This document shows, one piece after another, positions 1-7,686 of a DNA stretch of 64,000 nt; within the stretch, counting starts at the first letter, position 1; each line of letters begins with the position of its first letter. A program made the position numbers and the translations under genes. The notes under the pieces are model-generated. The model saw nothing but the letters and a program-made list of their open reading frames with translations. It ran no database searches and was not told the DNA's origin. This DNA comes from Microvirga aerophila (GTDB lineage Bacteria; Pseudomonadota; Alphaproteobacteria; Rhizobiales; Beijerinckiaceae). Where the stretch lies: NCBI RefSeq assembly GCF_003332305.1, contig NZ_QOIO01000008.1, positions 83,451 to 147,450 of the forward strand, written 5' to 3'.

Positions 1-173
1 CCGACCCCGGCGGCGCGGCCTTTCACAAGGACCTCGCCTGGGCCGGGAATGGGCACAGGAACGCGCTCAAACTGCATGGTCTCTGGAGGCCCGAACTCAT
101 GCACACGCCAGGCCATCATGGATGACGGTGTTGGGTCCTGACGGGCGTCATGGCTGATGCTGTTGGTGCTCAT
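1..173 (-). CDS. Medium-chain (quinone oxidoreductase-like) dehydrogenase, N-terminal fragment cut by window edge
   Basis: Only the first 57 codons lie in the window; the gene runs off the left edge. After a variable N-terminal stretch the protein reads WRVHEFGPPETMQFERVPVP followed by PGPGEVLVKG. That is the start of the GroES-like domain of zinc-type or quinone-oxidoreductase MDR enzymes, which reduce quinones or enones or oxidise alcohols with NAD(P)H. The start at 173 is preceded by AAGGAG at 6-nt spacing; an internal ATG pair about 18 codons later would fit the family start equally well. It is the third gene of a minus-strand run with the AhpD-like gene (36 nt upstream) and the cupin gene, suggesting co-transcription. 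Substrate cannot be told. Confidence 0.8.
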   Translation of the reverse strand, partial: MSTNSISHDARQDPTPSSMMAWRVHEFGPPETMQFERVPVPIPGPGEVLVKGRAAGV

Positions 174-209
174 CGGAATCTCCTTGCATCGGGCGCGTTC
201 CTGCAGGGC

Positions 210-674
210 TCACGCGGCTGCAGCTGTGGTTGCGGCGAGGGGTGGCACACGGAAGCTGATCGCCAGGCGGTTGAAGGCGTTCATCAGGCCGATGGCGATC
301 GTCAGGTCGGCCAGCTGCTTTTCGCCGAATGTGGCCCGGGCCGCGGCATAAGCCTCCTCGGGCACATGCGTGTCGCTCACCCGGGTGACCACCTCGGCCC
401 ACTTGAGCGCTGCCTTTTCCTGGTCGCTGAACAGGGACCCGGCTTCGTCAGAGGCCGAGACGAGCACAAGCTTCTCCACCGGCACCTCCGCCTTGAGCAG
501 GTCGCGGCTGTGCATGTCGATGCAATAGGCACAGCCGTTGATCTGCGAGACCCGCAGGTAGACAAGCTCGATCAGGATGGCCGGCAAGCCGCTCTGGGCC
601 ACATAGCTGTAGACGGAGCCGAGGGCCTTCATGCCGCCCGGGGCAGCGGCCGCGTAGTTCATGCGCTGGGTCAT
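210..674 (-). CDS. Carboxymuconolactone decarboxylase / AhpD-family protein (copy 1)
   Basis: 154 residues. The core holds the CxxC...H motif of AhpD-like peroxidases (C48, C51, H55 in the stretch GCAYCIDMH), followed by the conserved helix with KWAEVVTRVSDTHVP. Such proteins reduce hydroperoxides through the cysteine pair or act as gamma-carboxymuconolactone decarboxylases; presence of both cysteines favours a peroxidase-like role (inference). The start is fixed by AAGGAG 8 nt upstream. It lies 10 nt downstream of the cupin gene, so the two are probably one transcript. A close paralog, about four-fifths identical by eye and starting with the same 14 residues except at the border, lies on the plus strand at 61710-62168. 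Confidence 0.9.
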   Translation of the reverse strand: MTQRMNYAAAAPGGMKALGSVYSYVAQSGLPAILIELVYLRVSQINGCAYCIDMHSRDLLKAEVPVEKLVLVSASDEAGSLFSDQEKAALKWAEVVTRVSDTHVPEEAYAAARATFGEKQLADLTIAIGLMNAFNRLAISFRVPPLAATTAAAA

Positions 675-684
675 GGTCGGCTCC

Positions 685-1107
685 TTACTTATGCTCTGGT
701 GTGACCAGGGTTTCTCCGGGATCGCCAACGAAGACGGCGAGCAGCTTTGCCGGTTCGGTAGCGCTGGCGTTCTCGCTGATCTTGTGGTGCGAGCCCGGAT
801 TCTCGTACCAGCCCTCGCCGGCCTGGTAGACCTTGGCGGGCTCATCACCCACCTGGCTGCGGATGGCGCCGGAGAGCACATGCGCATAGATGAAAGCGGA
901 CTTGGGATGGAAGTGCGACGGCGACTTGCCGCCCGGAGCATAGGTCACCTCAAGGGCGGTCAGGGTCTTGCCCGGAATGTTCGGGATGGCCCGCTCGAAG
1001 ACGGGATTTACCGTCTCGCCTGGCCCGTGGGCGGACACGGTCGTACTGGCGAGGGCAATTGCGATACCGGTTGCGCCGATGACACAGGTTAGCTTGATCA
1101 TTCTCAT
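685..1107 (-). CDS. Secreted cupin-domain protein
   Basis: 140 residues with an N-terminal signal peptide (MRMIK, hydrophobic run, cleavage probably after VSAHG) and a single cupin barrel. The metal-binding histidines are in SPSHFHPKSAFIYAHVLSG, and the second cupin motif is GEGWYENPGSHHK. The function is a small periplasmic mononuclear-metal cupin of unknown substrate. It heads the minus-strand run with the AhpD-like gene and the dehydrogenase. Its first codons and the DNA upstream are duplicated at 3888-4070, in front of the old yellow enzyme gene, so both transcripts may share regulation. Confidence 0.88.
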   Translation of the reverse strand: MRMIKLTCVIGATGIAIALASTTVSAHGPGETVNPVFERAIPNIPGKTLTALEVTYAPGGKSPSHFHPKSAFIYAHVLSGAIRSQVGDEPAKVYQAGEGWYENPGSHHKISENASATEPAKLLAVFVGDPGETLVTPEHK

Positions 1108-1587
1108 GGTCTTGTCCTCAGGTTGGGATCAGGAATGCAGCGATCTTGCCGCCGTCATGGGTTGCAAAACAGGCCCAAGAACGAGCGAAAAGACTGCACC
1201 ATCGGCCGACAACTGGATCGGTGGCACGGCGGAGGGATCACAATGAACATGTGGTATGCCTCCCGCAGGGAATGACGGAAGCTTTTCTCGCAAAGCTCCG
1301 GTTGGGTATTGTGATGAGTCTCCGGACGTTGCGGAGGCGTTCACCACTCCCGTCGGCACTGGGTTCGGCAACCCGACAACCCGAACCGTGGCCGTGCTGT
1401 TTGGGATGCCCCAAGCGGAAGCCATGACAGAGCGCTTGCCGTGGAACGGTGCCAAAGCCTTGGGTCATTGACGCAGTGCATCGTCAAGAACATCATCTCT
1501 GACCCGAAAACAACAAACCCAATATTCTCCCGCCTTGAATGGGAAATTTGGAAGACATCGACCAGGAGGCTGGAGAGGGGGGTTCCC
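1108..1587. promoter_or_regulatory. Divergent intergenic region with duplicated promoter segment and TTGACG palindrome
   Basis: This 480-bp gap separates the minus cupin operon from the plus SDR gene. The part from about 1108 to 1220 is clearly similar to 3945-4060; shared blocks in minus orientation include CAGTCT and TTCGCTCGTTCTT, about 70-80 bp before the two start codons, so it probably contains the cupin promoter. Near the SDR end there is an inverted repeat TTGACG (1468-1473), 8-nt spacer, CGTCAA (1482-1487) whose first arm could be a -35 box; it may be an operator for the SDR. The open frames crossing this gap have no family signature and were left out. Confidence 0.5.
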
Positions 1588-2295
1588 ATGGGCAGCGGCA
1601 GGAACGAACGGGCGATCGTCTTCGGCGTTGGGTCAGGCCTGGGTCTGGCGCTCGTGCGACGGCTCGCGGGCGAGGGCATGGCAGTCGCCATGGCGGCACG
1701 TGACGTCGCGAAGCTGGAGGGCCTGCGCGACGCGGCGGGGCTGCAGGGCGTGACCGCCCATGCCTGCGACGTGACCAAGGGGGACGAGGTCACCGCCGTA
1801 TTCGACGCCGTGGGTGCCGCGCCGGATCTCGTCGTGTTCAACGCCAGCACGTTCGAGCCAGGCAGCATCCTCGACATTGATCCCGCCGTTTTCGAGCGGT
1901 GCTGGCGCACCGACTGCTTGGGCGGCTTCCATGTCGGCCAACAGGCGGCCCGGCGCATGGTGCCGGAAGGGCGGGGCACGATCCTTTTCACCGGCGCGAC
2001 CGCAAGTCGGCGCGCCAGCGCGGGCTTTGCCGCTTTCGCAGTCCCGAAATTCGGCCTCCGGGCGCTTGCCCAGAGCATGGCGCGAGAGCTGGGGGCGCAG
2101 GGCATCCATGTTGGCCATGTGGTGATCGACGGCCAGATCGCGACGCCCACCGCGCGTGAACGCCAGCCGGACCGCGATCCAAACACGATGCTTGACCCCG
2201 ACGGGCTTGCGGAGACTTATCTGCACCTTCACCGCCAGCCGCGCACCGTCTGGACTCTGGAGCTCGACGTCCGGCCTGCGGTCGAGAAATTCTGA
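1588..2295 (+). CDS. Atypical short-chain dehydrogenase/reductase-like protein
   Basis: 235 residues. The Rossmann start AIVFGVGSGLGLALVRRLA and the NAS and TGATAS segments identify the SDR fold. The catalytic YxxxK motif is altered: the segment around 147-154 reads FAAFAVPK, so the lysine (K154) is kept but the tyrosine position is phenylalanine. The C-terminal part (MARELGAQGIHVGHVVIDG) matches a subgroup of FabG-like SDRs that, from memory, often share this Phe. It may bind NAD(P) without classical hydride-transfer chemistry, or act on an atypical substrate. The start at 1588 has a purine-rich GGAGAGGGGGG upstream; the frame is open further 5' but without a ribosome site. Confidence 0.85.
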   Translation: MGSGRNERAIVFGVGSGLGLALVRRLAGEGMAVAMAARDVAKLEGLRDAAGLQGVTAHACDVTKGDEVTAVFDAVGAAPDLVVFNASTFEPGSILDIDPAVFERCWRTDCLGGFHVGQQAARRMVPEGRGTILFTGATASRRASAGFAAFAVPKFGLRALAQSMARELGAQGIHVGHVVIDGQIATPTARERQPDRDPNTMLDPDGLAETYLHLHRQPRTVWTLELDVRPAVEKF

Positions 2296-2385
2296 TCATT
2301 TTGAAGAATCCGGCAGGCTAGCGAAAACGAAGGTTCAGTCCACCTTGTCTAACCCGTGCAAGCTTGGCCTTGTTTATCCCGAACT

Positions 2386-2775
2386 TCAGCCAGCCTCGGG
2401 AATGCGTGCGATGACCTCGATCTCGAAATCGAAGCCCGCGAGCCAAGTGGCGCCGACCGCGGTCCAGTTCGGATAGGGCGCATCGCCGATCACCTTGGCG
2501 CGAACGGCCTTGACCATTTCGAACTGCTTTGCCTGGTAGGTGGTGACGTCCACCACATCGTCGAACGTGCAGCCGGCTGCCGCCAGGACCACGTTCAGAT
2601 TGTCGAAAGCAAGTTGGACCTGGCGTTCGAAATCCGGCTCGGGCGACCCGTCCTCGCGGCTGCCGGCCTGGCCCGAGACGAACAGCAGGTCGCCCGAGCG
2701 GATCGCTGCAGAATAGCGGTTCATGTCGTACAGCGCCTGCCCGCCGGCAGGGAAAATGGCATCACGCTTGGCCAT
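2386..2775 (-). CDS. RidA/YjgF/YER057c/UK114-family protein
   Basis: 129 residues spanning the whole family: LLFVSGQAG, then QVQLAFDNLNVVLAAAG, DVVDVTTYQ and the closing segment WTAVGATWLAGFDFEIEVIA. RidA proteins deaminate reactive enamine/imine intermediates, but the catalytic Arg of true RidA (in the usual CCR/IR-P motif) is not evident near the end (FEIEVIARIPEAG contains one Arg in the usual area), so subfamily assignment is open. The start at 2775 is set by GAGGAG at about 8-nt spacing; an upstream in-frame ATG at 2811 lacks one. It lies about 40 nt behind the old yellow enzyme gene and probably shares its transcript. Confidence 0.9.
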   Translation of the reverse strand: MAKRDAIFPAGGQALYDMNRYSAAIRSGDLLFVSGQAGSREDGSPEPDFERQVQLAFDNLNVVLAAAGCTFDDVVDVTTYQAKQFEMVKAVRAKVIGDAPYPNWTAVGATWLAGFDFEIEVIARIPEAG

Positions 2776-2814
2776 CGTCTTCACTCCTCTCATGGCATTC
2801 TGCCGTGGCACGGC

Positions 2815-3891
2815 TCAGGCCGCGGCGGCTGTTTTGTCGAGGGTTGGATAGTCGGTATAGCCGCGGGCGTCGCCGCCATAGAACGTCGTCGGATCGGGCT
2901 CGTTCAACGGCACACCGAGCCGGTACCGCTCGATGAAATCCGGATTGGCCAATGCCCAGCGTGCCACCGCCGCGACGTCGGCACGTCCGGCCTCGACATC
3001 GTCCGCTGCCTTCGCGAGCGGGCGATTGTCCCGCGTGACCAGCAAAGGGTTCGGCCAGAGCCGCCGGATCTCGGCGAGCAGGTCCTCGTCCCCGCTATGG
3101 GCGACATGGAGGTAGGCGAGGTTTAGCTCGGCCAAGGCTGGCACCAGATAGCGGTAGAGAGCGGCGCTGTCCGGCCCTTCGTCGATTCCGCCAAACATCG
3201 ATCCCGGCGAGAGACGAATGCCGGTGCGCTCCGGCCCGATCGCTTCCGCTACCGCTCGCGCCACCTCGATCGCGAAACGCGCCCGGTTTTCGATCCCGCC
3301 ACCGTAGTGATCCGTTCTGACATTGGCATTGGGGGCAAAGAACTGCTGAACCAGGTAGCCGTTGGCGCCGTGGATTTCGACGCCGTCCGCGCCCGCGGCG
3401 ATCGCCTGCCTTGCGGCATGGGCGAAGTCGCGCACCGTCGCGGCGATCTCCTCCGTGGAGAGCGCTCGCGGTTCGGGCATGTCGAGCATGCCGGCTGCCG
3501 TGAACATCTTCTGTCCCGACGCGACCGCCGAGGGGGCGACCGGCTGGCGGTGATGTGGCGTGTTGTCGGGATGCGACATCCGGCCGGTGTGCATTAGCTG
3601 AATGAAGAGGTGGCCGCCCTTGGCGTGCACCGCCTCGGTGACGCGGCGCCAGCCGGCGACATGCGCGTCGGTGTAGATGCCGGGCGTGGTCAGATAGCCC
3701 TGCCCATCATCCGACGGCTGCGTGGCTTCGGCGATCAGCAGGCCGAAGGCGGCGCGCTGGGCATAGTACTCGGCCGCGAGGTCGCCTGGCGTGCCATCCG
3801 GCCTGGCGCGGCTGCGGGTCATAGGCGCCATCGCGAAGCGGTGCTTGAGCGTCATGTTGCCGATGCGGATCGGGTCCCAGATGCTTGTCAT
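2815..3891 (-). CDS. Old yellow enzyme-family ene reductase (NemA-like)
   Basis: 358 residues, full length for the FMN-dependent OYE family. Visible landmarks are the N-terminal MAPMTRSRA, IQLMHTGRM, the substrate-anion-binding pair H174/N177 in VEIHGANGYLVQQF, the NVRTDHYGGGIENRARF block, RLSPG, and the C-terminal segment VAAVARWALANPDFIERY. These enzymes reduce activated C=C bonds of enals, quinones, maleimides or nitro-esters with NAD(P)H. The ATG overlaps the stop codon of a 20-codon ORF (3888-3950) in an ATGA arrangement, so translation is probably coupled. It is followed by the RidA gene and lies downstream of wrbA-like 4100-4780, a coherent quinone/electrophile detoxification run. Confidence 0.95.
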   Translation of the reverse strand: MTSIWDPIRIGNMTLKHRFAMAPMTRSRARPDGTPGDLAAEYYAQRAAFGLLIAEATQPSDDGQGYLTTPGIYTDAHVAGWRRVTEAVHAKGGHLFIQLMHTGRMSHPDNTPHHRQPVAPSAVASGQKMFTAAGMLDMPEPRALSTEEIAATVRDFAHAARQAIAAGADGVEIHGANGYLVQQFFAPNANVRTDHYGGGIENRARFAIEVARAVAEAIGPERTGIRLSPGSMFGGIDEGPDSAALYRYLVPALAELNLAYLHVAHSGDEDLLAEIRRLWPNPLLVTRDNRPLAKAADDVEAGRADVAAVARWALANPDFIERYRLGVPLNEPDPTTFYGGDARGYTDYPTLDKTAAAA

Positions 3892-3950
3892 GAATCGTCT
3901 CCTTGCGTACCGGCGGGGCCGATGACGCTCGTGGGCTTGATCATCCTCAT
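3888..3950 (-). pseudogene. 20-codon leader ORF, remnant of the cupin gene 5' end, overlapping the OYE start
   Basis: The ORF encodes 20 residues beginning MRMIKPTSVIGPAG, against MRMIKLTCVIGATG of the cupin gene at 1107. Similarity extends through the upstream DNA to about 4070, then stops abruptly inside the ORF. It ends in TGA overlapping the ATG of the old yellow enzyme gene (ATGA). The simplest reading is that a recombination placed the cupin promoter, ribosome site and first codons in front of the OYE gene, leaving a coupled leader peptide. Whether it is translated cannot be seen. Confidence 0.6.
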
Positions 3951-4070
3951 GGTCCGGTCCTCATCGTGGGATCCGGGAATGAGGCAATCATGCCGCTGGG
4001 CTGGACCACAAAACAGGCCTAAGAACGAGCGAATAGACTGTACCGTCGGCCGGCTCGGCGCTGCCGGACC
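3951..4070 (-). promoter_or_regulatory. Copy of the cupin promoter region upstream of the OYE/RidA genes
   Basis: This segment matches 1108-1220 with the same order of blocks when both are read on the minus strand: a CGGCCGA, CAGTCT, TTCGCTCGTTCTT, GGCCTGTTTTG series and a GGATCC/GATC stretch before the start codon. It therefore likely carries the promoter for the leader ORF, OYE and RidA genes. No clean sigma70 hexamers were identified by eye. Confidence 0.5.
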
Positions 4071-4099
4071 CAGCGCCCACCCCGTGCAGAGTGTCGTCG

Positions 4100-4780
4100 T
4101 CACGGCTGCCCAGCGGTGCCGCCGGTCGTCTCGGTTGAGTTCTGCATCTCGAGCGGAACAGGCCCACGCTCCCCGGCACCGTGCTCCAGCCGTCCTGCGA
4201 TCTCGGCCACATGCCGGCCCTGGAAGCGGGCGCCGTCGAGCTCGTTCTGGCTCGGCTGGCGGGAGCCGTCGCCGCCGGCGATCGTGGTAGCGCCATACGG
4301 GGAGCCGCCGGTGATCTCGTCCATCCTGGTCTGGCCGGCAAAGGAGTAGGGCAGGCCGACGATGATCATGCCGTGGTGTAGGAGCGTGGTGTGGAACGAC
4401 GTGATGGTGGTTTCCTGCCCGCCGTGCTGGGTACCCGTGGAGGCGAAGACGCTGCCGACCTTGCCGACCAGAGCGCCCTTCACCCAGAGCCCGCCGGTCT
4501 GGTCGAGGAAGTTGCGCATCTGCGCCGCCATGCCGCCATAGCGGGTCGGCGTGCCGAAGATGACAGCGTCATAGTCCCCAAGCTCGTTGGGGCTGGCGAT
4601 CGGCGCCTCCTGATCGAGCTTTATGCCGGACTTGCGGGCGACGTCCTCGGGAACCAGCTCCGCAACCCGTTTGATGACGACGTCCGTTCCGGCAACGGAG
4701 CGGACGCCCTCCGCAACGGCTTGGGCCATCTGCTCGATATGTCCGTAGGAGGAGTAGTAAACAACCAGTATCTTGGCCAT
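4100..4780 (-). CDS. wrbA: NAD(P)H:quinone oxidoreductase, WrbA-type flavodoxin
   Basis: 226 residues. It starts [18 protein letters not shown], the FMN phosphate-binding loop of WrbA, and continues with [53 protein letters not shown] and [18 protein letters not shown], all diagnostic of this family. WrbA reduces quinones by two electrons and avoids semiquinones. The C-terminal tail after [16 protein letters not shown] is about 25 residues longer than usual and carries no recognised domain. The start at 4780 has AAGGAAG 6 nt upstream; the longer frame to 4858 has no ribosome site. Confidence 0.95.
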   Translation of the reverse strand: MAKILVVYYSSYGHIEQMAQAVAEGVRSVAGTDVVIKRVAELVPEDVARKSGIKLDQEAPIASPNELGDYDAVIFGTPTRYGGMAAQMRNFLDQTGGLWVKGALVGKVGSVFASTGTQHGGQETTITSFHTTLLHHGMIIVGLPYSFAGQTRMDEITGGSPYGATTIAGGDGSRQPSQNELDGARFQGRHVAEIAGRLEHGAGERGPVPLEMQNSTETTGGTAGQP

Positions 4781-4870
4781 GGGAGACTTCCTTATCTGAC
4801 CGGTTTGTTTCCTGGTCCATGAAGCGAGGACGGAACGCATTCGACACACCTGTAACATCCAAAGTTCGAT

Positions 4871-4911
4871 GACGCGGACGGCCGCGAGCCGGGAGGGAAT
4901 TCGTCCGCGTT
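4871..4911 (-). terminator. Inverted repeat after the first epoxide hydrolase gene
   Basis: Perfect 9-bp arms ACGCGGACG (4872-4880) and CGTCCGCGT (4902-4910) with a 21-nt loop lie just behind the stop of the 4919-6265 gene. There is no clear T-run, so it may be an RNA-stabilising hairpin rather than a strong terminator. A related but imperfect GACGCGG/CCGCGTC hairpin follows the paralogous gene (6334-6372), indicating that it was duplicated with the gene. Confidence 0.5.
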
Positions 4912-4918
4912 CCCTCGC

Positions 4919-6265
4919 TTAGCGGAGCGACCGGAAGGCCACCTGCAGTTCCTGAACGAAGGTCATCGGCTGCTCCCAGGCGGCGAAGTGGCCGCCTTTG
5001 TCGAGTTTGTTGTAGTGAATCAGTTTGGGAAACGCCTTCTCGGCCCAACTCCGCGGGGCGGCGTAGATCTCATCGGGAAAGACGCTCACGGCCACCGGGA
5101 TAGTGATGCCCTTCGGGGCGAAGAAGGCGAGCTTATTCTCCCAATACAGACGAGCCGAAGAGACCGCCGTGTTCGTCAACCAGTAGAGCGTGACATTGTC
5201 GAGGATGTCATCCCGGGTCAGCCCTTCGGATTGACCGTCAAAGACGCGGGCGATTAGCTCGTAACTGCGGATGTCGTGATCGAGCATCCACGCGGCGAGA
5301 CCAATGGGAGAGTCCTCGATCCCGTACAGCGTCTGGGGACGATTGCTCATCTCCTGGGCGTAGGCCAGGCCATGCTTGTAGAAATAATCAAGCTGGTCGT
5401 AGGCCTTCTTCTCATCCACCGAGAGCCCCGACGGTGCCGGCTCGCCGAACTGGAGGGCCTTGGCAATGTCATCCGGAACAGTGGCTGGCATGTTGGTATG
5501 AACACCGAGCAATTCCGGAGGAGCCTGCAAGGCCATCTGCTCCGAGACGGCATCGCCCCAATCGCCGCCTTGCGCCACAAATCGCGTGTATCCGAGGCGC
5601 CTCATGAGCTCGACCCAGGCGCGGGCGATGTGCTGTGGGTCCCAGCCTGTGGTGGTCGGTTGCCCTGATAACCCGTAGCCCGGCAGCGACGGGATTACGA
5701 CATCGAAAGCGTCCTCCGCCTGGCCTCCATGCGCGGTCGGATCCGCGAGTGGATCAATGATCTTCAACTGCTCAATGATTGAGCCGGGCCACCCATGCGT
5801 GATGATCACCGGCAACGCGTTCGGGTGTTTCGAACGAACGTGTATGAAATGAATATCGATTCCATCGATGCTAGTCGTGAATTGCGGCAAGGCGTTCAGC
5901 CTCGCTTCGACCTTGCGCCAGTCGTATTCAGTGTGCCAATAGCGCGCGAGTTTCTGCATCGTCGCGAGCTGCACCCCTTGCGATGCGTCCGTGACCGTTT
6001 CCCGTTGAGGCCACTTTGTCGTGGCGAGCCGCCGGCGGAGGTCCGCGAGAGCCTCGTCGGACACTTGGATCCGGAACGGGCGGATCGACGTGTCGCCGAG
6101 GTTCGAACTCACGGATGCCTGAGCGACGGTCCCGATGCCAGTTGGTGCGGGGGACATCGTTTCAGCACGGGCCGCGGCCGTGGAAAGGACCATTGCGACC
6201 GCTCCGGCCAATGCGGCGGGTGCATGGCGATGGCGCCTGCCGATCTTCGAGTCGAGTCCGGACAT
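4919..6265 (-). CDS. Exported epoxide hydrolase (EHN-type alpha/beta hydrolase), copy 1
   Basis: 448 residues. After an RR-containing leader (GRRHRHAPAALAGAV, cleavage probably after AARA) comes the epoxide-hydrolase N-terminal cap (IRPFRIQVSDEALADLRRRL, WPQRET) and the alpha/beta core: oxyanion HGWPGS, nucleophile D235 in GGDWGD, catalytic H426 in GGHFAAWEQP. These enzymes open epoxides via an alkyl-enzyme ester. The start at 6265 is supported by GGAG 7 nt upstream. The neighbouring upstream gene is a paralog (6378-7673), and both follow an RND pump, so they are probably one operon that converts and exports lipophilic toxicants (inference). Confidence 0.92.
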   Translation of the reverse strand: MSGLDSKIGRRHRHAPAALAGAVAMVLSTAAARAETMSPAPTGIGTVAQASVSSNLGDTSIRPFRIQVSDEALADLRRRLATTKWPQRETVTDASQGVQLATMQKLARYWHTEYDWRKVEARLNALPQFTTSIDGIDIHFIHVRSKHPNALPVIITHGWPGSIIEQLKIIDPLADPTAHGGQAEDAFDVVIPSLPGYGLSGQPTTTGWDPQHIARAWVELMRRLGYTRFVAQGGDWGDAVSEQMALQAPPELLGVHTNMPATVPDDIAKALQFGEPAPSGLSVDEKKAYDQLDYFYKHGLAYAQEMSNRPQTLYGIEDSPIGLAAWMLDHDIRSYELIARVFDGQSEGLTRDDILDNVTLYWLTNTAVSSARLYWENKLAFFAPKGITIPVAVSVFPDEIYAAPRSWAEKAFPKLIHYNKLDKGGHFAAWEQPMTFVQELQVAFRSLR

Positions 6266-6333
6266 GATCATTCTCCATGTCTGAAGAGGGGGGCAGAATG
6301 CTGCTGACATACCTGAGAACCTCGAGGAGGTGA

Positions 6334-6372
6334 GGACGCGGACGGCAGAAAGACGGGAACCGCCCGCGTCCC
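6334..6372 (-). terminator. Imperfect hairpin between the two epoxide hydrolase genes
   Basis: GGACGCGG-ACGG and CCG-CCCGCGTCC form an imperfect GC-rich hairpin immediately downstream of the 6378-7673 stop codon. Its sequence resembles the hairpin at 4871-4911, consistent with tandem duplication of gene plus tail. It may attenuate or stabilise the transcript between the paralogs. Confidence 0.35.
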
Positions 6373-6377
6373 CTTGC

Positions 6378-7673
6378 TCACCGGAGCGACCGGAAGGCCG
6401 CCCGCAGTTCCTGAACGAAGATCATCGGCTGCTCCCAGGCGGCGAAGTGGCCGCCCTTTTCGACCCGGTTATAGTGGATGAGCTTAGGGTAGGCCCGTTC
6501 GGTCCAACTCCGCGGCGCCTCGTATTGCTCGCCAGGGAAGACCGTTACCGCAACCGGTATCTTGACGCCCTTGGCGTTGAAGAAGCCACCTTTGTATTCC
6601 CAGTAGAGACGCGATGCTGAGACACCTGTGTTCGTCAGCCAGTAGAGCGTGATGTTGTCGAGGATCTCATCCCGCGTCAGTTCACCCGTGGCGCTTGCAG
6701 TCCGGTTCAGAGCCGTAGCGACCGCCGCCGCCGGCTGGCCATCCGCGTCGTTGTGGTCGAGAAGCCAGGCGGCGAGGCCGACAGGAGAGTCTGCAATGCC
6801 GTACAAGGTTTGCGGCCGCGATGCCATCAGCCGGGCGTAGTCGACCTGCTTGAAGGTTCGAACCAATTGCTCATAAGCACGCTGTTCCTCAGCGGAGAGG
6901 CCCGATGGCGCCGGGCTGCCAGCCAGGAGGGCCTTGTCGACGTCAGTTGGAACAGTAGCCGGCATGTTGGTGTGGATGGCGAGCAGTCCTGCCGGTGCCT
7001 GCAAACCCATCTGATCGACAACGAACGCACCCCAATCGCCGCCCTGGGCGACGTAGCGGGTGTAGCCGAGGCGCTTCATCAGTTCTGGCCAAGCGCGGGC
7101 CATGCGTTCGGGGCCCCAGCCGGGGCTCGTCGGCTTGCCGGAGAACCCGTAGCCCGGCATCGACGGGATGACGACATCGAACGCATCTTCAGCCTTCCCG
7201 CCGTGCGCAGTCGGATCGGTGAGCGGGCCGATGAGCTTGATCTGCTCGAGGATCGAGCCCGGCCAGCCATGTGTGATGACCAGCGGAAGTGCGTTCGGAT
7301 GCTTCGACCGGACGTGGATGAAGTGAATGTCCAGCCCATCAAGCACGGTGATGAATTGCGGTAACGCGTTGAGTTTCGCTTCCGCCTTATGCCAATCGTA
7401 ATCGGTCGCCCAATAGCGTGCGAGTTCCTGCATCGTGGCGAGTGGCACACCCTGCGACGAATCTGCGACGGTCTCCTTTTCGGGCCAGCGCGTGGCGGCA
7501 ATGCGCCGACGGAGCTCATCGATCGCGGTTTGGGATGCGTGGAAGGTAAAAGGGCGGATCGCATCGCCTTCGGCCGCATTAGCCAAGCCCGCGGGAAGCA
7601 AACTCAACGCACCCGCGGCAGCTGTGGCGGCAAGAAGTTGGCGCCGATTCGGAAGTGATGATAGTTCTCGCAT
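6378..7673 (-). CDS. Tat-exported epoxide hydrolase (EHN-type), copy 2
   Basis: 431 residues, with a clear Tat leader (NRRQLLAATAAAGALSLLPAG, cleavage near ANA-AEG). The cap domain begins IRPFTFHASQTAIDELRRRI; the core has HGWPGS, nucleophile D213 in GGDWGA and H409 in GGHFAAWEQP. It is very close to the downstream copy 4919-6265 (long identical blocks such as FIHVRSKHPNALP) and so a tandem duplication. It differs by a short insertion rich in Ala and Asp before LTRDEILDNITLYWLTNT. It starts 13 nt after the RND permease gene and is probably co-transcribed with it. Confidence 0.93.
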   Translation of the reverse strand: MRELSSLPNRRQLLAATAAAGALSLLPAGLANAAEGDAIRPFTFHASQTAIDELRRRIAATRWPEKETVADSSQGVPLATMQELARYWATDYDWHKAEAKLNALPQFITVLDGLDIHFIHVRSKHPNALPLVITHGWPGSILEQIKLIGPLTDPTAHGGKAEDAFDVVIPSMPGYGFSGKPTSPGWGPERMARAWPELMKRLGYTRYVAQGGDWGAFVVDQMGLQAPAGLLAIHTNMPATVPTDVDKALLAGSPAPSGLSAEEQRAYEQLVRTFKQVDYARLMASRPQTLYGIADSPVGLAAWLLDHNDADGQPAAAVATALNRTASATGELTRDEILDNITLYWLTNTGVSASRLYWEYKGGFFNAKGVKIPVAVTVFPGEQYEAPRSWTERAYPKLIHYNRVEKGGHFAAWEQPMIFVQELRAAFRSLR

Positions 7674-7686
7674 TGATCTTTTCCCT

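Noticed and set aside
1129..1455. Minus-strand open frame of 108 codons upstream of the cupin gene
   Set aside because: No family signature; it overlaps the duplicated promoter region and its C-terminus matches the other copy only because the DNA is duplicated.
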